A stretch of 64,000 nucleotides of DNA from Anisakis pegreffii. Lineage: Eukaryota > Nematoda > Chromadorea > Rhabditida > Anisakidae. The stretch is taken from assembly GCA_035041965.1 (NCBI GenBank), contig JAPYMA010000516.1, positions 24,234 through 88,233 of the forward strand, written 5' to 3'. A program made the position numbers and the translations under genes. This document shows, in pieces, positions 47,727 to 64,000 of the stretch. Under the pieces are notes generated by a model that worked only from the letters and a program-made list of their open reading frames with translations, did no database searches and was not told the origin of the DNA. Within the stretch, counting starts at the first letter, position 1, and each line of letters begins with the position of its first letter.

Positions 47727-50700
47727 AAATATGGCTGGTTCAATGTTTTATCGAAGTATTCATAAGTCGCAAAATATACTCTTAATCCACATGAATTCGC
47801 ACCTCAAATACGACAATCATGATTTTAAATTGGTTTTATAGTCAAATATTTTAGGCAAGAAGAGTCAAAATATAATTTAGCAAAAAAATTCCTAGCATTT
47901 AGATGGAAAATAATGATAGATTGGCTCCAACCAAATCCGAAGAACGTTGTGAAATTTTTAACAATCTATTAATGAGGAAACGCAGTGAACTCTTAATGAG
48001 GAAACACCGTGACAATAGCAATTAGAGCAAGAAGTCACCACTCACATTTCAGTTGGCAGTTTGCATTTAGCTCATATTGGGCAATTGCTTGAGGATATCT
48101 TTGCACTTGAACAAATTGTCACTACTTGCTATCGGAATAAGATCAATTGCTCTTTTTTTTTTGATATATCCCTCTGTCGTTTGATGAACACGTGAATTTA
48201 GTTATTATTGCTCGAGCCTACTTGAAAGGTGAACAATCTCGTTCGTTTATCTCCTGCTCACAAAAGAATAAATCCAAACAAACAACTGAATAAAGGATCA
48301 CTAACTACCTCTGAGGGCTATATTGTGACCTGAACACGTAATGAGATTACAATGAATAAACACAAAGTTTGTCGGTATGTTCTTGAAGAATGTCGCAACG
48401 ATATGATAATCCTCATTAATGCCTTAGTGTGTGTATCAAACGCATTGCATAACGTCAATAATCAATTGAACTTTTCAACCACCGCGAGCATCACTTAACT
48501 GAAACATTTCTGCACAACGTTAATTCCTTTACAATACACCATTTTCTGAAAGTTGAACTGAAACGAAGCTATTCATTTTAATTGTCTCAAGAACGACTGC
48601 TTAATGAAGCATATTGCTTCGCGCGGTGTTTTAGTGGGTTGGAGACGAGAACGCGCAGCAAAATCAGCTGTTCATAATGACTTGTTAAAAGACTCAGCTC
48701 AACAGAACAGCCATTGTTGTGAATAACAAATTAAATTATTAATAAACAATGGATTTTATATGGACATTATAAGTATGGCGTTAAGTGAAAATAATTGAAT
48801 TACTATATGATAGGAATGCAATACTTATTTATTTGGCGTACAAATTTTATAGTTTAGATGGATTTGACGACGAATTTCCGACACTACAATTTTGGGTCAT
48901 GGTTTTTTGATATTAGACATACGAAACGGGGAGATGATCAAAAGTGAGTCTGAACTGACATGAGCATGCATTATTAAGCAAGAAATTGTGAAATGTACAA
49001 AAGCGTTGTGCAAGCATGCTAACTGAATAACGGCAACACACATCCTGATAATAATGACAACAACAATAATAATAATAATATAATAGTAATAGCAATAATG
49101 TACCGATCTGTCTGAAAAATTTCCTTTCATGCGGCCGACGACCACCACAAAGAAGCATGCAGGACGACTCGATTGTCGATAAACTACTGAAAACCCAAGC
49201 GCCGTTCAGCATACAATCTCATTGACACCCGTCTTGTATAGTATTATCATAATATATTTGTTTTTAACATTTGATTTACGCAAATGCGTTCGTTTGCATA
49301 TTCGTGTGTTATTTTGCATTGCCTCTATTCGAAATCCAACTCTCGAGCTTTGTTTTTGTTTTAGTTTTGTTCTGCTCATTCGTTTCGTTCTGCTAGACAA
49401 TCTCTTTACCTCTCTTCTAAATCTCACTCTCATCTATCGACATTTTTTTCTACAGAACGAAAGATTCAGATACTATCCGCAAGCATGAGCATAATCAGTT
49501 TCATTTTCAGTCGGGTAATAACCTCGTGAATACTTGTGGTTATGTGCAAAGACAATTATTGTTTAACAATCGTACTTGCAAATAAATATATCTACTGCCA
49601 AAAAACATTCCAAGAAAACTGTTTAAATGAAAACTCGAACATTTGTTTCGTGTTAATTCTTATAAAACATGCTGAGTGAGGTGATGAAATGTTGATGAGT
49701 GCTATTGCAAGGGCTGACTAGTGATGCGTTCGCACTACAGGTCTGATCGCTTTTCGTGAAGTGTTTTCCTGGATGGTTTATGGATGAAGTGTGCTCATTT
49801 TGAACTGTCTTTGTCCGTTGTACACATCTATCGTGGCATTTTGTTTAAACTCTCAGACTCATTCGAGAACTGACGATGAGTGTTTTTTGTGGGAATTGGA
49901 ATGTTAATACTGCTCGCAATGAACTCAGATAAACTTACCTTAATTCGCATTAGACGAGTAAAAGTTATGAGAGTAAAAATAAAAAGTAAAAAGTTGTCAA
50001 TTGAACAACAAAAGAGATCAAAACAATGCGACTATGTGCATATCGCTGTTGTGATATACTCTTCGAATATTTTTAGATTAACTTGTCCTAGGCATGGTTG
50101 TGCGGATAAAAAAGTGGATGGCGACTGGCAGTCTTTGAGAATTATTACGATCCCAGGGTAATAATGTCGATTATCAAAGAAGAGAAAATGCAAATCTGTG
50201 AAATATTTAGGCTATTAGGAATCAGTTTTCTTTAGTCAAACTCTCACATTCGAGTGCTCCAATTTTTTCAAGCTGATCACTTAATAGTGGACTGTTGGAA
50301 AGAGCCAAATTATGAGCTCACTCAGGCCGATTCGAGCCAAAATCAGCAGTTTTATAATGACTATTGACGGTTTTTTGCTTGCTAAAAAAAGCCTGCTCTT
50401 TAAGATAATATACACCTACAAAACGGATATGCACAGACAGCTCTATTTGGTTTTATACACCCTTAAAATGGATATCACCGTTCAGAATAGAATGCCATTG
50501 AAACAACGCTTTTCGTAGCATTTTGAAAGCATCTCATGTCGCAAAAATATTTTTAGCATTCATTTACCTACCTAATTAGTGCTGATGCAGATACTGGAAA
50601 TTATTAACTGCATTAGTATTTGGTATTTTTTGAAATTATTTAGTATTTTTTGTCTTAATTTATTTTCATTTATTTCCATTCACTGAATTCTACTATATTT

Positions 50701-53700
50701 TCAGCGTTCTTTCACGAGCCTATTAGCAGTTGTTCACGATTTCCATTAGCCAAACAATTCCGTTCGATTTACTAAAATGATGATGTCAATTCAAATGAGC
50801 AATGCTATGTTCAGATATGGTTTCATTTATTATGCATGGCGATTCCTTTGAACTAGAAAGTTTTTGCGATGATGAGTAATGTTCGAACGATGAATAAGGC
50901 ATAGGCAATTGTGAGCTGCAAGAGTGCGTTTGAATAGGAATGAGATTGGAACACGTAACTGCTGGAAATTGCACAAAATCTGGCTATTCAAGAGAGCAGC
51001 GGTTATTTAACTTACTGCCCTGAAGAATCGTCATCATTATGACTTTCTAAACTTTCCAGTTCAAAGGAATCTAAACATGTTCTGAAATCAACACAACTTT
51101 CTTCGTGGTTCATTCAGTTGAAAGAAGCGAACCAAGAATAATTTTTAGCCAATATCTTTTCAGTGTTAATATCATTATCGAATCGAGCTCAGTGAAATAT
51201 AGACCATCAAAAAATAAAGAAACCGTTCCATAAAGCCGTTCGAAATGAAATGAAGAGTAGCGACAACATTTCCGAAACGTTTACTTCGTTCTCATTGCAA
51301 GCATTGAGTTATGCAGCAGTGGATCGCTTTTTGACGGCAAATATCTGGCATTCCGAATTTTTCGTCGATTGTTGATCGAAAAATCAAAAATTTCAAAAAA
51401 ATAGATCAAGTCGGTCAAATTCCATTGATCAAGCATCGTATAATAAAAAAACGAAGTTCGACTATTCGTCAATCGTATTAAGATAGTTAGCAAACAGTGC
51501 AAACGGTTTTTATATGGCACACAAGCCGAAAAGATATCAGAAGCCCCATCTCCTCATTCACATTGAACTTGGAGCCCCATTGCTCTCACTAACTATGTTC
51601 CACCAGTTTGAACATAAAGAGTAATCAACTCTGGAAAGCGAGAAAGTGCAATTGATTTTGAAAGAACAATCAAATGAATGGTTTTGAGATATTTGCGACC
51701 AATTAATGAACAAATAATCACATAATTTAATACCCGAACACAATTTTCTGTAAATCCAAATTCTGAGAATTTCATGTCACAGTCAACGTTCTTATCTGAA
51801 ATTTAAGTATTTTTGAGTTAGCCATATGTATTGCTCAAATTACAAACATTGTTGCTTCCGCTAGGATACGGCTCAAGTGTTTGGGTTTGTGATTAGTTGA
51901 GTCGTGATTATTGTCATCTATCTACTAGGTATACAAGGTAACGTAACATTCATTCAATTCGCATCTTCGTACAAATGAATAAATTTGCCTTTGATGTTGA
52001 GCGCATGATTGATAGTGTTTTACTATGTGCTTAGTTATTTTATCACATTAACGGTAATGTGATTAACCCTTAGAGTATTGCAGCTCATCAACTTTATTTC
52101 ATGAGTAAGAGCATTCAACCATTTTGATCTCGTATCAATTACGATGAAAGGATTGCTGGAATAATTTTAGCCACAGAATTCGATTGTCGAGATTATTCTT
52201 GAATGATGTTGTCGGATGGTTTATTGTCACTCACAAATACAGTTATATCCACGATATTTCTTCATGAATTTTTTTGGATGGCAATGACTTGTCCACTCCA
52301 TCTGGAATTATTAAGTTCGGTCTTAGAATGTTTAGGTGAGTCCTATCAAAACATGTGTTGCATCAATCGATTAGTAAAATATGAGTACCTAGATGCAAGT
52401 AGTTCTAAAGCCAAACAAATTCTCATAATCAACAGCAAATAGACACTACGAAGAGGTTGATTCTAAAAAGTGTATATTGGAAGAATTAACAATTAGTGAA
52501 TACTGAGGATTAGCCGTGTAGCAGTTTAATCCGTGAAGTCATATTATCCTATGTTTGATTGATCCTCAAAATTACGTTGCTCAGGTCACTTCAGAAAGCA
52601 ATGCCGTTTCATCTGATGGTTCTGATTGACTAATTTGATTAAATTATCCAATAAAGAGAACCTTATGACTGAATAATATTTCTATGATCAGATAGATGCT
52701 GATTGAAGGTACGTTAATACTCGTATCGAAAGCGGTAATCCTAAGAAGTGTGACGAGGATGATGAATAAAGTTTCACAAAACAATGCTATCAACCCCGAA
52801 CGATCACATCACTTATCCACCGATAAAATCATTCACCCGCACCTAACAACTTTATTATGCTGTTACTCTCAACAGGTGTTTGACATATAATACAATCCAA
52901 TCCAATAATATTTTTTCTCGTAATGCTTAAATTGAGTTTGTATACAATTACAGTATGACATTGATAAGCGATACTATTTGTTACTCATTTTAGCACCTTA
53001 ATTGTAGAAGCTGGCAGAATTGAAGCAAAAATAATGATGTCCGAATGCAATGAATAGCATCGCTTGATTGCATCAACTGGAAATTATACGGGTGTGAAAG
53101 ACTATTTTGAACTGTAGCTACCATTCGAGATGGTGAAGGGTTTAAATGAGTAACAGAAAAATCCGAAACTGGGATTTCAACAGTAATGTTTATTACATCT
53201 GTCGATTAAGAAGGGCGTTGAGCAATTGAAATCATTATAGAATTTTTTTTTGAAATTGCACAAATAAGTGAATAGGTAAATCGGTTACGACTATTTGAAA
53301 TAATCAAAGCTGATATCTGTTTTATCAAAACTTCGGCATCTTCTATAGCCATGAGAGTAACGAGTGAAAAAGCACCGCCCATCAGATGAAACGCGCATTT
53401 GCCGTACGACAACGTTATATAGTGATTGTATGAATGCGGTTCGTGCTATTGATCCCGACACAATAAGACTTTTATCGGTACTTACCCAGGTTTATCACTT
53501 TTGTTGTGAAGTCTTTAAATGGCACTCCTTGAAATGAACTCGAATAAAATCGCGTTTATATGTTTAATTACTATTATTATGTGTGTGTGTGGATACGTGT
53601 TTATGTTACTCACTACAATTACATTCATCAATAAAATACAACTTGTGATGTAATAACAAACGAAATTTTGTTGGTTTATTATAATGCTAGTTCAGATTTT

Positions 53701-53994
53701 ACGCTATGCGGCTCTGAATTAAGATTCCCGCATGCATAATCACTCATGTCACATTCTCTTTTGACATTTATTGTAGATTAATTGCAGTATGGCTCATTTA
53801 CAGGACAATACAATGCTTATTTTATCACTCCTGCATAATGCACTGTCATGATTATGATCATAATGTTGAAAGCTGTTATAGGGTAGTGAGGCAATATAAC
53901 TGAAGAAGTTTCTAGAATTCAATATTTTTCACAATTATTCCACAGCTAAATACAATTATTTGAATAATCTATCATCTTTGACCAGTTTTCTTAG
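47727..53994. other. Gene-poor interval
   Basis: No supportable gene. Coding-like fragments near 47855-47965 and 48053-48165 on the plus strand may continue the decayed sequence at 47304. TTAATGAGGAAAC is repeated at 47969 and 47993. A minus-strand Ser-rich frame at 50786-50974 follows an acceptor-like CCAG, and an acidic stretch near 51010-51070 lies between splice-like borders, but the two are not in compatible phase. ORFs at 48897-49488 come from AAT/TTA-rich repeats. Confidence 0.35.
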
Positions 53995-54072
53995 ACCCGG
54001 TTATGGAAGCTGTATTTGAGGGTGCAACTTCGATTCATTTGAAATCAACTTTCACGTATGAGCCATCAGAAG
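53995..54072 (+). CDS. Possible isolated first exon
   Basis: A T-rich acceptor TTTTCTTAG is followed after 8 bases by an ATG at 54003. The frame then reads MEAVFEGATSIHLKSTF and TYEPSE to a strong donor GTGAGT at 54073. Acceptor, short leader, ATG and donor are arranged as in a nematode trans-spliced first exon. No downstream exon in matching phase was identified and the peptide is not recognised. Confidence 0.2.
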
Positions 54073-57000
54073 GTGAGTTTTTCTCCCGAAACGAATCATG
54101 TCATTTGAATGAGTTTCTTTGCTTCATTTTTCAAATCCGTGATGATTCTTATGGTCTGAAATCATGCCTACGAAATTCACTCAGTAGAATCAATTGAGTT
54201 CATCTTATGGCATCTTGAGAATCATAAGACTTAAACTTCATGAAGTGCATTCATTAAAAGCAAAATTTATAGAAGATTCCACTCGAAGTTCACCTATATC
54301 TTCAAGTCGCACAGAAAAATTGCGTCACTTGATTTACTTTGCTTGAACACTTTCGATCGAACTGAATGTTATAATGGATTTGAAATCCAAATAGCGCTTA
54401 GCAAAAACATCAGCATTGAAAGTAAACGAAAATCTGCGCAAGTCAATGACGAAACTCTTGGAAAATTGAAATTGACTGTTATTGAAGTTCATTAGGAAGA
54501 CCTAACTCGCTCCAGTCATTTTTTGTAAGTTCATGTGAACCTGATATTAGTCATTTCGTTGGCGTGTGAACGAAGTTTTAGATGTGATATAGTCCGCAGT
54601 TGTTTGAGTTTTGAATGGCATCTATAGTAAGCCTATGCGATGAATACTTTTCAACAGCATAAAATGAGGCACAGACAATTAATCTGATGACTGATCCAAG
54701 TTTTCGTCTGTTATCACTCGACATTAATGAGATTATTTTTCCCGAAACAATCAGTGAAAATTCTTTCCACTAACAGCGATTCATTTGAAGAGTGTTTTAA
54801 TTTCATTTGAAGGACTCACTCTGCCTTAGATGGGTGTTTCAGTTGCACGTTTACGCAATTGTTAGTGTATGAATGTCTGCGTTGTACGTACGTTATGTAT
54901 GTATGTTATCACTGCACAGCAAAACGTTAGCGAAACAGCAAATAAAGAACACGATCAGAGCGATATGGCACATAAGAGAGCTGGATGCTGATTGGCCGTT
55001 GCTTACGGTAGTGATGCGTTGAATCCAACCCACTTATAGACGCGTTTCTATATGATCACAATTTTAGTGCGTTGCGTATACTGAACGCAGTTTTACGATT
55101 CGTGAACGTTTTATACTATCTCATAAGCTGTGTTTGATATAAAAGATGAATATAATAAAGCTTTGAAATGGTTATGATACTCGAATAATACCATTTTTAT
55201 TCATCAATTGCTGTATTGATCATCTAAATTAGTTTTATATTACTGTTTGCGGTATTCTCTCTTAACTCCTTTTATCAACGTTATTTATTGATGTGGTCCT
55301 GCCTGTTTGCCGTTATATTGGTTTGTCATCTTTATGCACACAAAAATAAATAATTGAATACTTATTATCAAATGGCTCATTTATGTGTGTGCTTAACACA
55401 TACATAAATTCTCTCCTACATACTTGACTGGTGTATATTTATGAATCAATCAATTTGTGATTTTGTTTTCACAGGAAACATTTTAATGTGATCATTAAAA
55501 ACACCTATAATTGTCTCCCGATTGTCTCGACCCAATAATGCCCTTAATTTGTACCGATCATTTCATTGTGTTCATAATTCATGCCCGAAGCATGTGCATC
55601 CATGAACTTTGCGCACTACCGTTCGACACTGAATTTTTGCCATAAATTTAAATTTCAAATGATACCAAAGCAATGTATCGTTGAGCACTTTGAATGACGA
55701 CTTGCTATATGATAGGCAATTTAACTACTTCCCGAAATGTTGAAATTCAGTTTATGAAGAAATGTCGGCGAATTGAAGCATCAAAAAAGTGTCGCTCTAA
55801 CTCTTATAAAAGAGAACGCTGCGATGCACGTTCCTTAAGGTCTTTGGAATATATAACACCTGAACATCGTCAGTATAACTGTTGAATTCAAAAGCGCAAT
55901 TGATGATCGCTGAATAGAAATAACAAATTGATATTATTATTATTATGATAGCCCAAATATTAAATTATCATATATTCCGTGTTTTCAATTCATATATTCA
56001 TAATATTTGAAGAACGTTCAATCTCCAAAAGCGCTTTGAAGTGAACGGCAAACGAAAGCATTTATGATTTAGTATCATTTTGTTAGTCATAAATTCGAAT
56101 GTGTGAGACGAAATAGTTTTTTGATAGTGTCCAACACAAAAGATATTTATTTGTAGGCGAAGAAGAAAATTTTGTTGAGTATAAACTGCATAAGAAAACA
56201 GATCTTTTTTTGGACAGTCCGGAACTTACACCTCGCCCATCGGGCTGTTAGCGTACGATTGTGCACTGCTGATGAAGCTGAGTACTTTGATCAGGTTGAG
56301 GTTCAATTTATCACTCATTAACACTACGGAATATTTTGTTCTGTACGAGTGACTACGCAATCTGCAGGTGATCTGATATCGTATTTCGATGAATGACTGC
56401 CGTTATCAGTTCTTCAGCACAGCAGAAAATCATCACGTATCTCAACTAATTTCTCACATCGTAACATGTTCTCAAAAGACGATTAATTATCTCACTGAAA
56501 GTGACTGAAATTAGAGCTAGAAATTGATCGAGATGTGCATTTTCAACGTATACGTTCATTGAGGTCACAGTCTTATTTATTCTCAGCATACATTCGAATT
56601 GTTCAGAGGACAAACTCAAGCAGGTCTTACGCTCTGTCAGAGTCCCCAATCTAGGATAATTTTTTCTTGCTGCATCGACAAAAAAAAATTATCATTAAAT
56701 TTTCTTGGCTGGAAATGAATAAATAATTTTGAAATTCGTCATATTTGATTTCGTTCTGAATTAATTTCCATCGCCATTTATACATCAGCTCTTAGCGATG
56801 AACACTAGCCGCACTGTTTTCTTATTGGTCGCATCCTTTTTCACTGAATGAATTACAGTGTATAAATTCACTTATTCAATTCACTGTTGTGCTGATGATT
56901 TCGTTGTCATTTTAGATTGATGAACAACATCACGGATTCATTCTTGTGGACTGTGAACAACTGCTTTTTTGTGTGATTAATTTTCGAAAAAATTTATATT

Positions 57001-59453
57001 CTGAAATCCTGCTTGCCACTTTTTTGCCCGATAATTCTTCAGTTTAGTGATGGAGAATTCGCCAGTTTACCGTAAGAAATACCGTATTACGGTGGAATTG
57101 TTAACGGACTGTAACCAGTTTCGTGGCGGGTTACAGTCTACTTCTAACGATTGCTTTGGTGTGCAATGCAGACGCTTTTGGAGGGCAAAAACTGTCTCTG
57201 CTGGTTAAGTTGAAGTGACAAAACAAATGGCATAAACTCTTGAGCATTCCCAGAAAATTGCAGCAAATGAATACCGTTGGAAAACACGTCGTTAGCATAC
57301 GTGTTAAGATGTTCAGAGATTCACCAGAGCACATGTTCATTCAGGTTATATTGAATCAAAAATTGGTTCGAAGTGAACCCACCCGTTATGGAGTGGTGCA
57401 GAGAAGTGATATTGTAGTTGATTAGTTGACGCACACTCTGCCGTGTCGATCAAATGACAGCCGTTTGGCATCAGTCCTCCTCTTCTCTTTCCTCTCCACT
57501 CCTTCAACACTCATTCGAAACCCACTCATTCTCAGAATCTTCATGAAATCGCTTTATGAAATCGTCCTTTCAAGCTCTGTTCGGCTCTTTGTCTCGATTT
57601 TGTTGCAACTAAAAGCAGACGGTAAAGTTGAATAAAAGAACTGCACTACTGAAAGTAAACTATTAAACAAAGGTATAGACACCACCATCGAAATTCTCTG
57701 AAATCATTCACCAAAAAAAACTAGAAATTATTTTTTGTGCAGCCATATAAAAATCCTCAAAGGTCGTGAATGATTGCATCAAAAATTACCACCAGAAAGA
57801 TCTCAAATGTGCAATTTCATACATCTCCAGTGGTATGCAATGTGTTATGCAGAAGAAGCTTGCCCAATGTATGACAATATGATCTGCTAGACAGCTGTAG
57901 CACAAAAGACCTTTTGCTAATCAACATGAAATTGATACAAAATTGAGTTTTAACATGGTTTCATCTAAGCATGCGATTACTGCAGTGAAATACATGCATT
58001 TTCTACTGGCATCTATGAAAGCACACCTCAACTTCGTGACTATAGGCACGTTCATTCGCTCTGCATGCGAAAACAATTTCTGTCAGATGTTCTGGCTAGA
58101 ATGTTCAGTTATCAATTGATAATTTATGCTAAATGCTCACATCAAACGCACTCGATGTGCTATCTATCATGTTTGTTGATTAGTTCTGGTGAAACAAGCG
58201 TTCGTTACAGCATTGGCTTATCTTGTCAAATAATAAAAATGAGCGAGAGGTGTCTTTTACGACTTTATCGTCTGTGATTGTTGATGAAGTATACAGTTCG
58301 TCTTTCTAAACGCCTTTCATTCTTCGGTAAATTTTTATTTTCACAATTGCACTTCTACAATATTTCAGCAATTCAACTTAAAAAACACCTCATTTCCATC
58401 TGCAAGTATCTCATTACGAACTGAAGCATCCGTTTATGAATTCTCAGAAGTGTTCACTGTTATACAATCGATGAAATTTCGATTCTTAAAGTTATGGCCG
58501 AAGAACTTCAAGTGAAATGTCTATTATTTTCAGTGATTTTCAATCGCAGTTTCTCTCTAAATCGTCGATAGGTTGCATAAATTCGAACGGTTCTTTGCTC
58601 AGCAATCTTTGTGAATCGTTTCGCAACTGATTAAGAGTAAACGTCCTGCATAAGAAAGGTTTCTTACGATGTGTGCTTGCAAATGAACGATAGCGGATTT
58701 GACAACAAAAATTACTGCAGAGGACGGATCTTATTGATGTCTTTGATTTTTGATACCTCAAAGAAACATTAATACTGAGGAAGTGCTAAATTATTTCTCG
58801 ATAATAGTGCATATGAATGGGCCGAAGAAAATTCTGGCAACTCAATATATTTCATAAAAATGTATTTGTGAATATTCTCGAGTCTTGTGAATCTCGATGA
58901 TATGACATTGAATTTAGATGTTCATCAATACACATTATCGATAAATAATGAATGCAACACGTCGCATATTCCTATTGTGATCAGTTTTTATGCGAATCGA
59001 ATTCGAAGCGATAAAAAATTTATCGCTTTTAATGGATATTCAATAATACATCAAAAAAATTTTCAAACGAATCAATCAAATTTATATTCATAAAACCAAT
59101 AATTGTGCACATATCATTGGCATTTATTTAGTATTCATTACTATATTTCATACAAAAATTATTCATCATTACATATCTTGAAGCTGTTTGAAGGAATTCT
59201 CCAAAATTATAAATCAAAAAACTTTTCGCAAACGGGAATGATCATATCACAATACTGGTTAATCTTAATGGACACGCTATCACCAAATTGAATTTGTTAT
59301 GTTGTGTTCTTAGCGGATTGTGTTTGTTGTTTTGTGCTGAATTACTGTTCAAAGTTCTCGATGAAATAATCAATTATATGTGCTGTGGACAATAACGACG
59401 ATAATAATGATAATACTTTGAAGAATCTAAAAACGTTTCAATCGTCCAATGAT
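54073..59453. other. Gene-poor interval
   Basis: No supportable gene. A possible terminal exon at about 55752-55885 reads KKCRRIEASKKCRSNSYKRE up to a TGA, after TTGAAATTCAG, but no partner was found. A 52-codon ATG ORF near 57050-57209 overlaps a 10-bp inverted repeat: GACTGTAACC (57107-57116) against GGTTACAGTC (57129-57138). The last 200 bases before 59454 would be the leader of the His/Ala-rich gene. Confidence 0.35.
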
Positions 59454-60929
59454 ATGATTTCGGTGATGAACGGTATCAATAATCCAGCGACATTCGGCTT
59501 TACTGGTGGTTTAATGGATGCAAAGCCATTCTATCATAAATTCACCAATGCTGCCAGCGCCACACAAATGGGTAGCGTCTCAGCTGCACAACAAACCACC
59601 GAAATAGATCGTAATACCCCTCCAGCACTTGCAACGAGGTGAATGCGAAGAGAATTTTTTGAACTCGAAATTAAATTTTCTTCAAAAAACTGATCTCATA
59701 TTAGCATCGAATCTCAACGAGACCATAAAATGTTTCAGTTCTTCCTCACAAATGATGAATGTAAGCAGTGCGACAATGCCCATCACGGCACACACTCACC
59801 ACGCATCCACACACAACACCACAAATCCCACCGTACAACAATATCCACATCACCATCATCCATCCTATCCGTACGACTGGACATCGCATCAACAGGTTGC
59901 TGCTCAGCTATCGGCACATCAAGCTGTTGCGGCGCAACAAGCTGCTGCCGTTCAGCATGTTGCCGCAGCAGCTGTCGCTAACGTTGCTTCTGTTTCTTCG
60001 ACCGCATCAGGTATCGTCATTTATGCATTAAATTGCACTCAATCAACAATTCATCTTCAATTTATATTTTATCAGTTTACTGCCCAATAGAAACCATTCT
60101 ATCTATCAAACCGATCATATTTTGCGGATCGTTAGTTAGAATTTCAACATTTGATATGTCGTACAAAGACGATTGAATCTTCTAAATGATATCCACCAAT
60201 AAGGCAAGAATATTTTATGAGACAAGTGAACGATTGCATTGAGGCACTGAAAATTTTATTCTATGCTCAAATTTGCTGAAACTTTTCTCATTATTTCATT
60301 ATTAGTGCTTCAAATTCGGAACGTTCGATTGATTTTTTGATTTTTCTAGGATCTTCGAATGGAAACTCACCGAACGTAACCACAAAAACTGCATTCTTGT
60401 CTCCTCCTTCAGCAGCTGGTAAAGTCTATTCTAATGAATATTTTATTTTCTGATAAATACACTGTTTTCTGATTAATAGTTTGATTTAATTATTCAATTA
60501 TTTGATTTAATTCTGAATTAAAATACTGCCTCTTCAACTCTTCACATGTTATCGTATTCAAAAAACACAAAATTCTGTGCTTGTAAAAAGGCAAAAGTTG
60601 GAGTGATCCGAGCCGATTTCCTGGAAAATAAGTCATATTTCAGTGGAATAGTAAATTGTCCACAGGCAAATAAGATCAATGACTGGATTTTATAATTCAA
60701 AGGATACTATTTTATGGATGAATTAATTAATCGGAACTGAATTACTCAGGTTTTGATATGATGAATCCAATGTGCCAAGCGGAACTATACGGGTCTAATT
60801 TTCACGCAGCACATGCGGCAGCTGCAGTGGCCTCGGGACATTCATGGCCATATGCGTATCCACAGCAATACGCTTTCGGCACTCATCCTTATCCAGGCGC
60901 CATGGTAGCTGATATGACTGCCTTAACAG
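59454..60929 (+). CDS. 5' exons of a His/Ala/Gln-rich protein, probable transcription factor
   Basis: Four exons join in phase: 59454-59638, 59739-60010, 60350-60418 and 60750-60929 (donor GTCGGT), about 235 residues, with no stop codon, so the gene continues beyond 60929. Content in order: MISVMNGINNPATFGF, LMDAKPFYHKF, a His-rich stretch with QYPHHHHPSYPYDWTSHQQ, a run of Ala/Gln/Val (residues about 115-150), NSPNVTTKTAFLSPPS, and MMNPMCQAELYGSNFHAAHA with SWPYAYPQQY. Such low-complexity His/Ala/Gln N-termini with short aromatic islands are typical of developmental transcription factors, but no DNA-binding domain is in view and the family is not identified. Upstream the same frame stays open to 59370 without another ATG. 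Confidence 0.7.

Positions 60930-64000
<3,071 letters not shown>

Noticed and set aside
48897..49488. Overlapping ORFs of 75-99 codons on both strands
   Set aside because: They arise from AAT/TTA-rich low-complexity sequence and show no domain or splice context.

Overview
The window is nuclear DNA of a nematode. Every recognisable gene is split by introns of about 100 to 1000 bases with GT...TTTCAG-type borders, the sequence is AT-rich, and the proteins are nematode or metazoan families: a non-muscle myosin regulatory light chain very close to C. elegans MLC-4, a PIM-type kinase (PRK family), a CA10/CA11-type carbonic anhydrase-related protein, SNAPC3, a GTSF1-like CHHC protein, an HDHD1/PUDP-type phosphatase and a METTL10-type methyltransferase. 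The species cannot be named from the sequence alone. Nothing bacterial, viral or CRISPR-like was seen. All gene models were built by eye from splice signals, reading phase and family knowledge. No search was run.

Layout. 1-1450: intergenic, with a MITE-like repeat at 961-1276. 1451-4531 (+): carbonic anhydrase-related protein, eight exons. 5693-10321 (-): PIM-type kinase with a long serine-rich tail, eight exons, 5' end not found. 10322-20087: gene-poor, with only weak ORFs. 20088-21391 (-): METTL10-type methyltransferase, four exons. 21392-25903: intergenic, with a tRNA-like element and a 33-bp near-perfect hairpin. 25904-29351 (+): SNAPC3, eleven exons. 30197-31762 (+): PUDP-like phosphatase with a putative mitochondrial leader and an apparent GC-AG intron. 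34096-35884 (+): mlc-4, five exons. 39717-40586 (+): GTSF1-like protein whose frame needs an 11-nt microexon. 40587-59453: long gene-poor stretch with a probable decayed coding region near 47304. 59454-60929 (+): 5' exons of a His/Ala/Gln-rich, probably regulatory protein that is incomplete here. 62704-62858: a pure (TA)n tract.

The genes do not form a pathway. SNAPC3, PUDP, mlc-4 and the GTSF1-like gene lie in the same orientation, but 0.8 to 3.8 kb apart, so an operon is not indicated. SNAPC3 (snRNA and, in C. elegans, piRNA-locus transcription) and a GTSF1-like protein (small-RNA pathways) both relate to small-RNA biology. Their co-location may be chance.
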